Shown here in pieces: positions 51,145-63,893 of a stretch of DNA of 64,000 bases. Under the pieces are notes generated by a model that searched no databases, was not told the origin of the DNA, and saw only the letters and a program-made list of their open reading frames with translations. The DNA comes from Billgrantia tianxiuensis (lineage in GTDB: Bacteria; Pseudomonadota; Gammaproteobacteria; Pseudomonadales; Halomonadaceae). A program made the position numbers and the translations under genes. Numbering within the stretch: position 1 is the stretch's first letter; the number at the start of each line of letters is the position of its first letter. Location: positions 4,650,001 through 4,714,000 of the forward strand of contig NZ_CP035042.1 of assembly GCF_009834345.1 (NCBI RefSeq). The letters are read 5' to 3'.

Positions 51145-51640
51145 CAAGAAAAACAACATCCGGCTGCCACCCGAGCCAACAAGAACAACAAGGCATCATG
51201 GGAGGCAGAGCCTGCGCCAACAAAAACAACGGCAGGCTGAAAGAGACGCGGCCAGGGGCAATAACAACAACATGCCTCGGAGAAGCCGCTCTTCGCTTTG
51301 CCCAACAACAACAAGACCCGAGCGAAGCACCGGATCCATCAGGACGCGACGCGCCAACCCCGGCCCACAACAAAAACAATGGCCGCAAGCGCGCACCTTC
51401 GGCAACAACATCAACAAGCCGAAGGCAGGCATATCATCCATGCCGTCGTGGTTGGATTATTGTTTTGAATACGAGGCGGTCGCAACCAGGAACGTCAACA
51501 ATCACAACAACACTGTTTACCTGTGACTCTTGGTGACTGTGGTGCGTATTCAAGGCGATGCGCCATCACGAAGAAGAAGCAGCCGCAAGGACGCAGCACC
51601 GTTTAGCTTGTCAGAGGAGGCCTAACGGCCTCCTCTTTTG
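51145..51640 (+). ncRNA. crcZ: CrcZ-like regulatory RNA (Hfq/Crc sponge)
   Basis: An RNA gene of about 495 bases in the cbrB-pcnB gap, where Pseudomonas carries crcZ. It has no coding potential but holds eight A-rich AAC-type motifs: 51149-51158, 51178-51192, 51219-51230, 51260-51272, 51304-51315, 51369-51380, 51404-51418 and 51497-51513. Several lie in hairpin loops: CCTTCGGC/GCCGAAGG around the seventh, AGCCTGC/GCAGGCT around the third, CGGCC/GGCCG around the sixth. It starts just after a sigma-54 promoter and ends at the terminator at 51613-51640. By analogy it sequesters Hfq-Crc and lifts catabolite repression when CbrAB is active. It is longer than the roughly 400-base Pseudomonas CrcZ. 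The exact 5' end is inferred. Confidence 0.85.
51613..51640 (+). terminator. Terminator of the CrcZ-like RNA
   Basis: Perfect 10-bp stem AGAGGAGGCC/GGCCTCCTCT with a TAAC loop and TTTT, a strong intrinsic terminator. Confidence 0.9.
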
Positions 51641-51750
51641 CTATGCCCGCTCCAACGATGTGCTTGCGGTGAATCCGCCCGGCGCTTTGCAAGGTGTCGG
51701 TGGTCGGCTACACTCTACAACTTTCGCACACTGCGAGTCGAAATCGCCGC

Positions 51751-53147
51751 ATGTTCAAAGGATTTACCCGCTTTCTACAGAGCCCTGGTGCACATTTCAG
51801 GACACTCTTCGGCCCTCAGGATGCTTCCGGGGGCAGTCTGGCCCTCGAATCATCCCCCGCGATCAGCATCCCGTTTCGCGCCAGCATTTCAGCGAGCCGG
51901 CACTGAAGGTACTCTATCGCCTGCACAATGCCGGATTCGAAGCCTATCTGGTCGGTGGCTGCATTCGCGACTCGCTGCTCGGCAAGATGCCCAAGGATTT
52001 CGACGTCGCTACTGATGCAACGCCGGAGCAGGTGCGCGAGCTGTTCCGCAATTCACGCATCATTGGCCGACGCTTTCGCATCGTTCACGTTCGCTTCGGT
52101 CGCGAGGTGATCGAGGTCACCACCTTTCGCGGCACTCACGGCGACGACCATGGCGACCATATCGCGCAGCAATCGGAGCATGGCCTGCTGCTGCGCGACA
52201 ACGTCTGGGGCAATATTCAGGAAGACGCCATTCGCCGCGACTTCACCGTCAACGCGATCTACTACAGCATCGCCGACTTCTCGATCCACGACTTTGCCGA
52301 GGGCATGCGCGACATCGAAACGCGCACCCTGCGCCTGATCGGCGACCCGGCCGTGCGCTATCGCGAAGACCCGGTGCGCATGCTGCGTGCAGTTCGCTTC
52401 GCCGCCAAGCTGGACTTCCATATCGCGCCCGGCTCGGAAGCACCGATCAAGGAGCTGGCGCCACTGCTGCTGCAGATTCCTCCGGCGCGGCTGTTCGACG
52501 AGGTGCTCAAGCTGTTCATGGCCGGGCATGGTGTCGAAACCTTCCGTCTGCTGCGCCATTACGGCCTGTTCGCCATGCTGTTTCCTGAAACCGAGGAAAT
52601 CATGGCCGAGCTGCCTTGGGCCGCCCCGCTCATCGAGCAGGCCCTGGCCAGTACTGACAAGCGTATCCACGAAGAACGCCCGGTGACCCCGGCCTTTCTC
52701 TTCGCCGCCCTGCTGTGGGGGCCCGTACAGCGCCGTCAGACCGCTCTGGAAGCCGAAGGCACGCCGCCCATCCCGGCGCTGCAGCTTGCCTCGCAGCAGG
52801 TCTTGTCGCGCCAGTTGCAGCATATCTCGATTCCCAAACGCTTCAGCATGCCGATGCGCGACATCTGGGACCTTCAGCAGCGCCTGCCCCAGCGTCGCGG
52901 CAAGCGCGCACCGCAAACTCGTGAGCATCCGCGCTTTCGAGCCGCCTATGACTTCCTGCTCCTGCGTGAGGCCGCGGGTGAGATCGAGCCTGGCCTCGGC
53001 GAATGGTGGACCGCTTATCAGGAAGGCGACGAGCACGAACAGCGGCGCCTGCTCGAGAAAGCCGGCGGCGAAGGCGATCCAGGCGGAAAGACGCGCCGTC
53101 GGCGTCCACGCAAACGGCGTCGGCGCAGCTCACCCGGCAACTCATGA
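51751..53147 (+). CDS. pcnB: Poly(A) polymerase I, with an apparent frameshift near the start
   Basis: Adds 3' poly(A) tails that promote RNA decay. The catalytic region is intact: LVGGCIRDSLLG, DFDVATDATP, IIGRRFRIVHVRFG and RRDFTVNAIYY, and a basic Arg-rich tail ends the protein. The N-terminus MFKGFTRFLQSPGAHFRTLFGPQDASG begins at 51751 in one frame, while the rest (GPRIIPRDQHPVSRQHF) is in another. One extra G in the G5 run at 51829-51833 would join them into a 465-aa protein. A longer upstream reading of the main frame enters the RNA gene and is not credible. Overlaps folK by four bases. Confidence 0.85.
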
Positions 53148-53647
53148 CGCCGTTCATCGATGTTTACGTCGGGCTTGGCAGTAACCTCGACGACCCGGTC
53201 GACCAGGTCCGCCGCGCACTCGACGAACTCGGCACACTGCCACTGACCCGATGCCTTGCCGCATCACGGCTCTACGTCAGTCGTCCAGTTGGCCCCCAGG
53301 ACCAACCGGATTTCATCAACGCCGTCGCCCACCTGCGAACGCGACTCTCCGCTCTCGCCCTGCTTGATCAGTTGCAGGCACTGGAACAACGTCATCGCCG
53401 AATTCGCCAGCGCCACTGGGGTCCCCGCACCCTCGACCTCGACCTGCTACTGTACGGTGATGACACGCTGTCGCTGCCGCGGCTGCGCGTGCCGCATCCG
53501 GAAATGACGGCACGTGACTTCGTTCTACTGCCGCTCGTCGAGCTGGCACCGCAGCTGCGGTTGCCGGATGGACGTCGTATCGCCGAGCTGGCGGGAACCC
53601 ACTCTGCAGCAGGCGAGGTCAAAGTGTTACCTTGCAGGAGCAACTGA
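53144..53647 (+). CDS. folK: 6-hydroxymethyl-7,8-dihydropterin pyrophosphokinase
   Basis: Folate synthesis enzyme of 167 aa. It opens with VYVGLGSNLDDP, and the signature RHWGPRTLDLDLLLYGD contains the metal-binding Asp pair; VPHPEMTARDFVLLPL follows. The ATG at 53144 overlaps the pcnB stop (ATGA). The 3' end of the gene carries one of three TGTTAC/GTAACA motifs that lie before panB. Confidence 0.95.
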   Translation: MTPFIDVYVGLGSNLDDPVDQVRRALDELGTLPLTRCLAASRLYVSRPVGPQDQPDFINAVAHLRTRLSALALLDQLQALEQRHRRIRQRHWGPRTLDLDLLLYGDDTLSLPRLRVPHPEMTARDFVLLPLVELAPQLRLPDGRRIAELAGTHSAAGEVKVLPCRSN

Positions 53648-53693
53648 GGCGCAAGGTGTTACCGGTCGACACGACTGCCGCATTCTGGTAACA
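53625..53693 (+). promoter_or_regulatory. Cluster of TGTTAC/GTAACA motifs upstream of panB
   Basis: TGTTAC at 53625-53630 and 53657-53662 and GTAACA at 53688-53693. The decamer GTGTTACCTT is shared exactly with the site upstream of the CrcZ-like RNA. No good sigma-54 promoter follows; TGGTAACAATCACGCG has the right GG-GC spacing but a poor -12 box. Confidence 0.4.
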
Positions 53694-53757
53694 ATCACGC
53701 GCAGCACTGGACGCCGTGCCCCGGCTCAGGCGCCCTGAAACACAACGAGAGCACGCC

Positions 53758-54549
53758 ATGAAAACCGTCACGCTAAGCACGCTGCAGGCCTACAAGCGCG
53801 CAGGTGAAACCTTCAGCTGCCTGACCGCTTACGACGCTTCTTTCGCGCGTACCGCCGCTGATGCCGGCATCGAGGTACTGTTGGTCGGCGATTCCCTCGG
53901 CATGGTGCTGCAGGGGCATGCCAGCACCCTGCCGGTCACCATCGACGAGATCGCCTATCACACCCGCTGTGTGGCACGTGCCAAGGGTCCCAGCCTGCTG
54001 ATGGCCGACCTGCCGTTCATGAGCAATGCCACCACCGAACGCCTGCTGCAAGACGCCGCCGTGCTGATGCGCGCCGGCGCCGAGATCGTCAAGGTCGAGG
54101 GCGAGGCATGGATGGCCGAGGGCATTCGTGAGCTGACCCGCCGCGGCGTGCCGGTGTGCGCCCACCTGGGACTGACGCCGCAGACGGTCTACCAGCTTGG
54201 CGGCTACAAGGTGCAGGGCCGCGACGCCGAACGTGCCGCCCAGATCTTGGAAGACGCCCGTACCCTGGTCGAGGCGGGCGCCTCGGTCATCCTGCTCGAG
54301 TGCGTGCCGGCAAGCCTCGGCCGCGCCATCACCGAAGCCCTCGAGGTCCCGGTGATCGGCATTGGCGCCGGCCCGGACACCGACGGCCAGATTCTCGTCA
54401 TGCATGACGTGCTCGGCGTCACCCATGGCCGCACGCCGCGCTTCGTCAAGAACTTCATGGCCGAAGCCGACGACATTGCCGGCGCATTCCGCCGTTATCA
54501 TGAAGAGGTCAAGGCGCGACGCTTTCCTGCCGAGGAGCACTGCTTCTAG
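53758..54549 (+). CDS. panB: 3-methyl-2-oxobutanoate hydroxymethyltransferase
   Basis: First step of pantothenate synthesis (263 aa, TIM barrel). LTAYDASFARTAADAGIEVLLVGDSLGMV contains the Mg-binding Asp residues, and VCAHLGLTPQTV and IGIGAGPDTDGQILVMHDVLG are family signatures. The start at 53758 gives MKTVTLSTLQAYK. First gene of panB-panC-panD. Confidence 0.96.
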   Translation: MKTVTLSTLQAYKRAGETFSCLTAYDASFARTAADAGIEVLLVGDSLGMVLQGHASTLPVTIDEIAYHTRCVARAKGPSLLMADLPFMSNATTERLLQDAAVLMRAGAEIVKVEGEAWMAEGIRELTRRGVPVCAHLGLTPQTVYQLGGYKVQGRDAERAAQILEDARTLVEAGASVILLECVPASLGRAITEALEVPVIGIGAGPDTDGQILVMHDVLGVTHGRTPRFVKNFMAEADDIAGAFRRYHEEVKARRFPAEEHCF

Positions 54550-55427
<878 letters not shown>

Positions 55428-55459
55428 GGCGGCCTCCCACGCCCGAGGAAAGCGTCCGC

Positions 55460-55840
55460 ATGTACACCATCATGCTCAAGGCCAAGCTGCACATGGCCCG
55501 CGTCACCCACGCCGTGCTCAACTACGAAGGTTCCTGCGCCATCGACGGCGAGCTGCTGGACATGTCCGGCATTCGCGAGAACGAGCAGATCCAGATCTAC
55601 AACGTCGAGAATGGCCAGCGCTTCACCACCTATGCCATTCGCGCCGAGGAGGGTTCGCGCGTCATCTCGATCAACGGAGCCGCCGCCCACCTCGCCGGCC
55701 CCGGCGACCGCGTCATCATTTGCAGCTATGCTCACTACAGCGAGGCCGAACTGGAAACTCACCAGCCAAGCCTGGTCTACCTGCAGGAAGGCAACGCCGT
55801 TAGCCATACCAGCAACGCCATTCCCGTCCAGTTCGCCTGA
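55460..55840 (+). CDS. panD: Aspartate 1-decarboxylase
   Basis: Makes beta-alanine for PanC. The 126-aa pro-enzyme has the self-cleavage site Gly24-Ser25 in NYEGSCAID, which creates the pyruvoyl group, and Lys9 and Tyr58-region residues in the expected places. GAGGAAAG precedes the ATG. Together with panB and panC it completes the pantothenate branch. PanM/PanZ-dependent maturation may be needed in gammaproteobacteria. Confidence 0.96.
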   Translation: MYTIMLKAKLHMARVTHAVLNYEGSCAIDGELLDMSGIRENEQIQIYNVENGQRFTTYAIRAEEGSRVISINGAAAHLAGPGDRVIICSYAHYSEAELETHQPSLVYLQEGNAVSHTSNAIPVQFA

Positions 55841-55957
55841 TCGGCCGAGGCAGCTTGTGGCACCGTTCTCTGCAATCGCCAGGAGGCATTGCCGCAGTGC
55901 ACAATTGTCGCCTATGCTGGTCCCGCTAACGTCAGCGAACGACTCAGGAGAATTCCA

Positions 55958-57133
<1,176 letters not shown>

Positions 57134-57151
57134 GCACGTACCGCGGCACGA

Positions 57152-57261
57152 GCGGCGCCGGGGGCAGGACGTAGCGGAGGTCTTTTGCCAGGGAAGGAAA
57201 AAGTAGCGCCCAGGGAAGGGTTTACAGCGCCTCCGCAAAGGCCTGTCGCCGGATCAGCCGC
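57152..57261. repeat. 110-bp imperfect palindromic element with inner direct repeats
   Basis: Between phaA and the pnp terminator, arms CAGG (57165) / CCTG (57242) and GCGGAGG (57174-57180) / CCTCCGC (57230-57236) share the centre 57205, with outer GCGGC/GCCGC. Inside is the direct repeat CCAGGGAAGG (57188-57197 and 57211-57220). It looks like an intergenic repeat element, but no second copy is in this window. Confidence 0.5.
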
Positions 57262-57266
57262 GATGC

Positions 57267-57306
57267 TAAAAAACCGCCCCCATGGCCTGTGGCCATGGGG
57301 GCGGTT
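57267..57306 (-). terminator. Intrinsic terminator after pnp
   Basis: A 16-bp stem (57272-57287 with 57291-57306) and a TGT loop; on the minus strand it is followed by a T run. It also faces the convergent phaA. Confidence 0.9.
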
Positions 57307-57328
57307 CGCGTTACGGCGTCGAGTACGC

Positions 57329-59461
57329 TTACAGCGCGGTCTCGGCCTGCTCGGCTTCGAAGGCGGCCTTCTCTTCCGGCGTGATCTCCTTGATGGTGAG
57401 CTTCACGCGGTTGCGGTTGTCGATGTCGAGCACCTTGACCACCACCTCGTCACCTTCGTTGAGGAAATCGCGCACGTCGTTGACCCGCTCGGGCACGATC
57501 TGCGAGATGTGCACCAGACCGTCGGTCCCCGGCATGATGTTGACGAAGGCGCCGAAGTCGGCGATACGCACCACCTTGCCGCGGTAGAGCTTGCCGATCT
57601 CGGCTTCGGCGGTGATGGCGAGTACGGTGTCGATGGCCTTCTTCGCCGCCACCTTGTCCTCGGCGTAGATGCGCACGGTACCGTCGTCGTCCAGGTCAAT
57701 GGAAGCGCCGGTGTCTTCGCAGATCTTGCGAATGGTGGCACCGCCCTTGCCGATGACGTCGCGAATCTTCTCCGGGTCGATCTTGATGGTGGCCATGGAA
57801 GGCGCGTTCTCGGAGATCTCGGCGCGGCTCTGGCTGATCACCGTGTTCATCTGCTCGAGGATGTGCAGGCGGGCTTCGTGAGCCTGCTGCAGGGCGATCT
57901 CCATGATCTCCTCGTTGATGCCCTCGATCTTGATGTCCATCTGCAGCGCAGTGACACCGGCGGCGCTACCCGCCACCTTGAAGTCCATGTCGCCCAGATG
58001 GTCCTCGTCGCCGAGGATATCGGTGAGCACGGCAAAGCCGTTGTCGTCCTTCACCAGGCCCATGGCGATGCCCGCTACCGGTGCCTTCATCGGCACGCCA
58101 GCATCCATCAGTGCCAGCGAGGCACCGCAGACGGAAGCCATGGAGCTGGAACCGTTGGATTCGGTGATCTCGGAGACCACGCGGATGGTATAGGGGAAAT
58201 CCGCCTCTTCCGGCAGCATCGCCTGCACGCCACGGCGTGCCAGGCGGCCATGGCCGATCTCACGACGCTTGGGACCGCCCATGAAGCCGGCCTCGCCCAC
58301 ACTGTAGGGCGGGAAGTTGTAGTGCAGCAGGAAACGATCCTTGCGTTCGCCTTCCAGCGATTCGATCAGCTGGGCATCGCGCAGGGTGCCCAGGGTGGCG
58401 ATCACGATCGCCTGGGTCTCGCCACGGGTGAAGATCGCCGAACCGTGGGTCTTGGGCAGGCTGCCCACCTCGATGGCCAGCGGCCGCACGGTCTTCTGGT
58501 CGCGGCCGTCGATGCGCGGCTCGCCCTTGATCACGCGTGAACGCACCACACGCTTCTCGAGGCTGGCGAAGGCACCCTTGACCTCTTCGGCATCGAACTG
58601 GCCCTCTTCCTCACCGGCCAGCTGCTCCACTGCCTGCTCCTTGAGCGCAGCGAGCGCATCCTGACGCGCCATCTTGTCGGTGACGCGATAGGCTTCGCCG
58701 ACCTTGGCTTCGAAGGCCGTCGCCAGCGCCTGCTTGAGCGCGGTGTTCTCGGGCGCGGGCTGCCAGTCCCACTTGGGCTTGCCGGCCTCGGCGGCCAGCT
58801 CGTTGATTGCACGAATGGCCGTCTGCATTTCCTGGTGGCCGTAGAGCACGGCACCCAGCATCTCGTCCTCAAGCAGCTCCTGGGCCTCGGACTCGACCAT
58901 CAGCACGGCCTTCTCGGTACCGGCCACGACCATGTCCAGCTCGGAGGTGGTGAGCTCTTCCACGGTGGGGTTGAGGAAGTAGCCCTTCTCCTCGTTGAAA
59001 CCGACGCGCGCGGCACCGATGGGGCCGTTGAACGGCACGCCGGAGATCGCCAGCGCCGCGGAGGTGCCAAGCATGGCGGCAATATCCGGGTCATGGTTGC
59101 GATCGGTGGAGAGCACCGTACAGATGACCTGCACCTCGTTCATGAAACCCTTGGGGAACAGCGGACGGATCGGGCGGTCGATCAGCCGCGAGGTAAGGGT
59201 CTCCTTCTCGGTGGGACGCCCCTCGCGCTTGAAGAAGCCACCGGGAATCTTGCCGACCGCGTAGGTCTTCTCCTGATAGTGCACGGAGAGCGGGAAGAAG
59301 TCCTGCCCTGGCTTGGTGTCCTTGCGGGCCACCACGGTGCACAGCACCACGGTTTCGTCCATGGTGACCATGACGGCACCGGTGGCTTGGCGGGCGATGC
59401 GCCCGGTTTCCAGGGTGACGGTGCTGCGACCGTATTGAAACGTTTTCTTGACCGGATTCAC
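57329..59461 (-). CDS. pnp: Polyribonucleotide nucleotidyltransferase
   Basis: 3'-5' phosphorolytic RNase of the degradosome (710 aa). Two RNase PH domains are followed by a KH domain ([15 protein letters not shown]) and an S1 domain ([28 protein letters not shown]). I chose GTG at 59461 ([11 protein letters not shown]), with GAAGGAAG seven bases upstream and matching family N-termini, over the TTG five codons earlier. It lies downstream of rpsO, as in E. coli. PNPase works with PcnB, also encoded in this window, in poly(A)-dependent decay. Confidence 0.96.
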   Translation of the reverse strand: MNPVKKTFQYGRSTVTLETGRIARQATGAVMVTMDETVVLCTVVARKDTKPGQDFFPLSVHYQEKTYAVGKIPGGFFKREGRPTEKETLTSRLIDRPIRPLFPKGFMNEVQVICTVLSTDRNHDPDIAAMLGTSAALAISGVPFNGPIGAARVGFNEEKGYFLNPTVEELTTSELDMVVAGTEKAVLMVESEAQELLEDEMLGAVLYGHQEMQTAIRAINELAAEAGKPKWDWQPAPENTALKQALATAFEAKVGEAYRVTDKMARQDALAALKEQAVEQLAGEEEGQFDAEEVKGAFASLEKRVVRSRVIKGEPRIDGRDQKTVRPLAIEVGSLPKTHGSAIFTRGETQAIVIATLGTLRDAQLIESLEGERKDRFLLHYNFPPYSVGEAGFMGGPKRREIGHGRLARRGVQAMLPEEADFPYTIRVVSEITESNGSSSMASVCGASLALMDAGVPMKAPVAGIAMGLVKDDNGFAVLTDILGDEDHLGDMDFKVAGSAAGVTALQMDIKIEGINEEIMEIALQQAHEARLHILEQMNTVISQSRAEISENAPSMATIKIDPEKIRDVIGKGGATIRKICEDTGASIDLDDDGTVRIYAEDKVAAKKAIDTVLAITAEAEIGKLYRGKVVRIADFGAFVNIMPGTDGLVHISQIVPERVNDVRDFLNEGDEVVVKVLDIDNRNRVKLTIKEITPEEKAAFEAEQAETAL

Positions 59462-59571
59462 GGCGACTTCCTTCAACTTTTCTCTACATGTATGGGTCGT
59501 TTTGACTCGGCGACCATTTTAGGGGTTGACGCGCGTGAGAGCCACCTATACCGCCGCTTTTGCCCCTGAAA

Positions 59572-59604
59572 ACGCAAAACGGGCAGCCCCATGGGGCTGC
59601 CCGC
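59572..59604 (-). terminator. Terminator after rpsO
   Basis: On the minus strand the stem CGGGCAGCCC/GGGCTGCCCG with a CATG-type loop is followed by TTTTGCGTTTTC. It separates rpsO from pnp, which may have its own promoter or rely on readthrough. Confidence 0.85.
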
Positions 59605-59626
59605 TTCGTTTCCAGCTTCGCGTCGT

Positions 59627-59896
59627 TTAACGACGGAGACCGAGGCGCTGGATCAGCGCCTGATAGCGCGCCAGGTCCTTGCGCTTCAGGTAGTCCAGCA
59701 GCTTGCGGCGCTGGTTGACCATGCGGATCAGGCCACGACGAGAGTGGTGATCCTGCTTGTTGGTCTTGAAGTGGTCCTGCAGGCCGTCGATGTTGGCGCT
59801 CAGCAGGGCCACCTGAACCTCGGGGGAACCGGTGTCGTTGTCGCCACGGCCGAATTCCTTGACGATCTCGGCCTTCTGTTCAGCGGTAAGTGCCAT
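59627..59896 (-). CDS. rpsO: 30S ribosomal protein S15
   Basis: Binds 16S rRNA early in 30S assembly (89 aa, exact family length). [49 protein letters not shown] is the S15 signature. TGGAG precedes the ATG. Order truB-rpsO-pnp is conserved. S15 autoregulation in its leader is known in E. coli but cannot be shown here. Confidence 0.98.
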   Translation of the reverse strand: MALTAEQKAEIVKEFGRGDNDTGSPEVQVALLSANIDGLQDHFKTNKQDHHSRRGLIRMVNQRRKLLDYLKRKDLARYQALIQRLGLRR

Positions 59897-59998
59897 CTGT
59901 ATCTCCAGTAAGCAATATGCCTGAAACGTGAATGTGTGAGACCACGCATATTTGCAGTCTCGGGCGTCTCTCCTTGGGGGACAGGCTCGCGCCGCCCC

Positions 59999-60916
59999 TC
60001 ACTCGGCTGCCGTATTGAGCAGCCGTTTCGGTGCCACCTCCTGTGGCCCCGTCACCACGCCGAGCCCGAGAAAGGTCTCGTCGCAGTAGAGCCTCGTCAG
60101 CTTGCCGGTCTTCTCGCCGGCAGCATCGACGCTGGCCGCCTGGCCGTGCATGAGCCGCTGCCTGGCGCGCTCGTCGACCTCAAGCTTGGGCAGATGCGCC
60201 ACCAGCACGTCGACCGGCAGCAACGCCGCCTCGCGTTCATCCTGGCCCGACAGCGCCTCCAGTGCCTCCAGCGGCAGCATGCCTTCACTGTCGAAGGGGC
60301 CGGTGGCGAGCCGCCGCAGAGCGGTAATGTGAGCCCCACAGCCGAGTGCCCGGCCGATGTCCTCGGCCAGAGTGCGGATGTAGGTGCCCTTGCTCACTCG
60401 CACCTCAAGTTCGAAGGCGTCGCCTTCGAAGGCGAGCAGCCGGGCATCATACACCGTCACGCGCCGCACTGCACGCTCGACGCTCTTGCCCTCGCGGGCC
60501 AGTTCGTAAAGCTTGCGTCCCTGGTGCTTGAGCGCGGAGTACATCGGCGGTACCTGCTCGATCACGCCGCGAAAGCGCTCAAGCACGCGTTCGATGCCCG
60601 CCACCGTCAGCGACGGCACCTCGCAGCGCTCGACCACCTCGCCCTCGGCGTCGCCGGTGTCGGTCACCGCGCCGAGCTGCACCCGGGTACGATAGACCTT
60701 GTCGGCCTCGAGCAGGTGCGCCGAGAACTTGGTCGCCTCGCCTAGGCACACTGGCAACAGCCCGGTGGCCATCGGGTCCAGCGTGCCGGTATGGCCCGCC
60801 TTCTGCGCCTGCAGCAGGCGTCGTACCCGCTGCAGGGCATGGTTGCTCGACGCACCCTTGGGCTTGTCGAGCAGCAGCACGCCATTGATCGGCAGGCCAC
60901 GGCGGCGGCGCGCCAT
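59999..60916 (-). CDS. truB: tRNA pseudouridine(55) synthase
   Basis: Makes pseudouridine 55 in the T loop of all elongator tRNAs (305 aa). GVLLLDKPKGASSN and the catalytic Asp in KAGHTGTLDPMATGLLPVCLG are diagnostic, and a PUA-like C-terminal domain is present. The ATG at 60916 (MARRRRGLPI) overlaps the expected rbfA stop codon as TGATG, showing coupling. Confidence 0.96.
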   Translation of the reverse strand: MARRRRGLPINGVLLLDKPKGASSNHALQRVRRLLQAQKAGHTGTLDPMATGLLPVCLGEATKFSAHLLEADKVYRTRVQLGAVTDTGDAEGEVVERCEVPSLTVAGIERVLERFRGVIEQVPPMYSALKHQGRKLYELAREGKSVERAVRRVTVYDARLLAFEGDAFELEVRVSKGTYIRTLAEDIGRALGCGAHITALRRLATGPFDSEGMLPLEALEALSGQDEREAALLPVDVLVAHLPKLEVDERARQRLMHGQAASVDAAGEKTGKLTRLYCDETFLGLGVVTGPQEVAPKRLLNTAAE

Positions 60917-61325
60917 CAGTCGCGCTCTCCCCGTCGCCCGACTCGTGCTCGTCGTCGGCGTGGCGAGCACGGTCGCTCTCGACCGCTTCGTCGATCAGCG
61001 AGGAGAGCCGCTGGCCACGCACCACGCTCTCGTCATAGTGGAAGCGCAGTTCCGGCACGTGACGCAGCTTGATGCGCCGGGCGATCTGGCTGCGCAGAAA
61101 ACCTCCCGCCTGCCGGAGCACCTTGAGGTTCTCCTTGATGCGCTCGGGGCTGTCCTCGCCGAGCAGGGTCACATAAACGTCGGCGTAGCCGAGATCACGG
61201 CTCACCGTGACCCCGCTGACGGTGACCATGCCCAGGCGCGGGTCCTTGACCTCGCGCTGGATCAGCACGGCCAGCTCCTTCTGCAGTTGGTCGCCGACCC
61301 GGTCGGTACGCTTGAATTCGCGCAT
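60916..61325 (-). CDS. rbfA: Ribosome-binding factor A, with an apparent frameshift at its C-terminus
   Basis: 30S maturation and cold-shock factor with a KH-like fold. MREFKRTDRVGDQLQKELAVLIQREVKDPRLG and VYVTLLGEDSPERIKENLKVL are typical. As written, the frame runs past the expected end and overlaps truB in the wrong frame for 100 codons. One extra base in the run of four C at 60929-60932 (G on the coding strand) would end the protein at a TGA at 60918-60916 that overlaps the truB start, giving 136 aa. The core domain is unaffected. It lies 18 bases after infB. Confidence 0.88.
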
Positions 61326-61343
61326 GCTTCACTCCCGCTGCGG

Positions 61344-63866
<2,523 letters not shown>

Positions 63867-63893
63867 CTCGACCCTCCTCAGCCCGTGACCCGT

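Noticed and set aside
51149..51513. Regularly recurring A-rich motifs that look at first like a direct-repeat (CRISPR-like) array
   Set aside because: The motifs are short, not identical, irregularly spaced and embedded in hairpins with a promoter and terminator; no cas genes are near.
51014..51536. Overlapping reading frames of 96-170 codons in the cbrB-pcnB gap, on both strands
   Set aside because: Low-complexity Asn/Lys/Thr- or Cys/Leu-rich translations produced by the A-rich repeats; no ribosome-binding site or family resemblance.
51558..51750. N-terminal extension of PcnB in its main frame
   Set aside because: It would start inside the CrcZ-like RNA and cross its terminator; the family-like N-terminus lies in another frame at 51751.
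55854..55900. TGGCAC followed by TGCA after panD as a sigma-54 promoter
   Set aside because: The GG and GC are 11 rather than 10 bases apart, which such promoters rarely tolerate.
60579..60915. Extension of RbfA to about 248 residues into truB
   Set aside because: Out of frame with truB and without similarity to any domain; best explained by a one-base loss in a G run.
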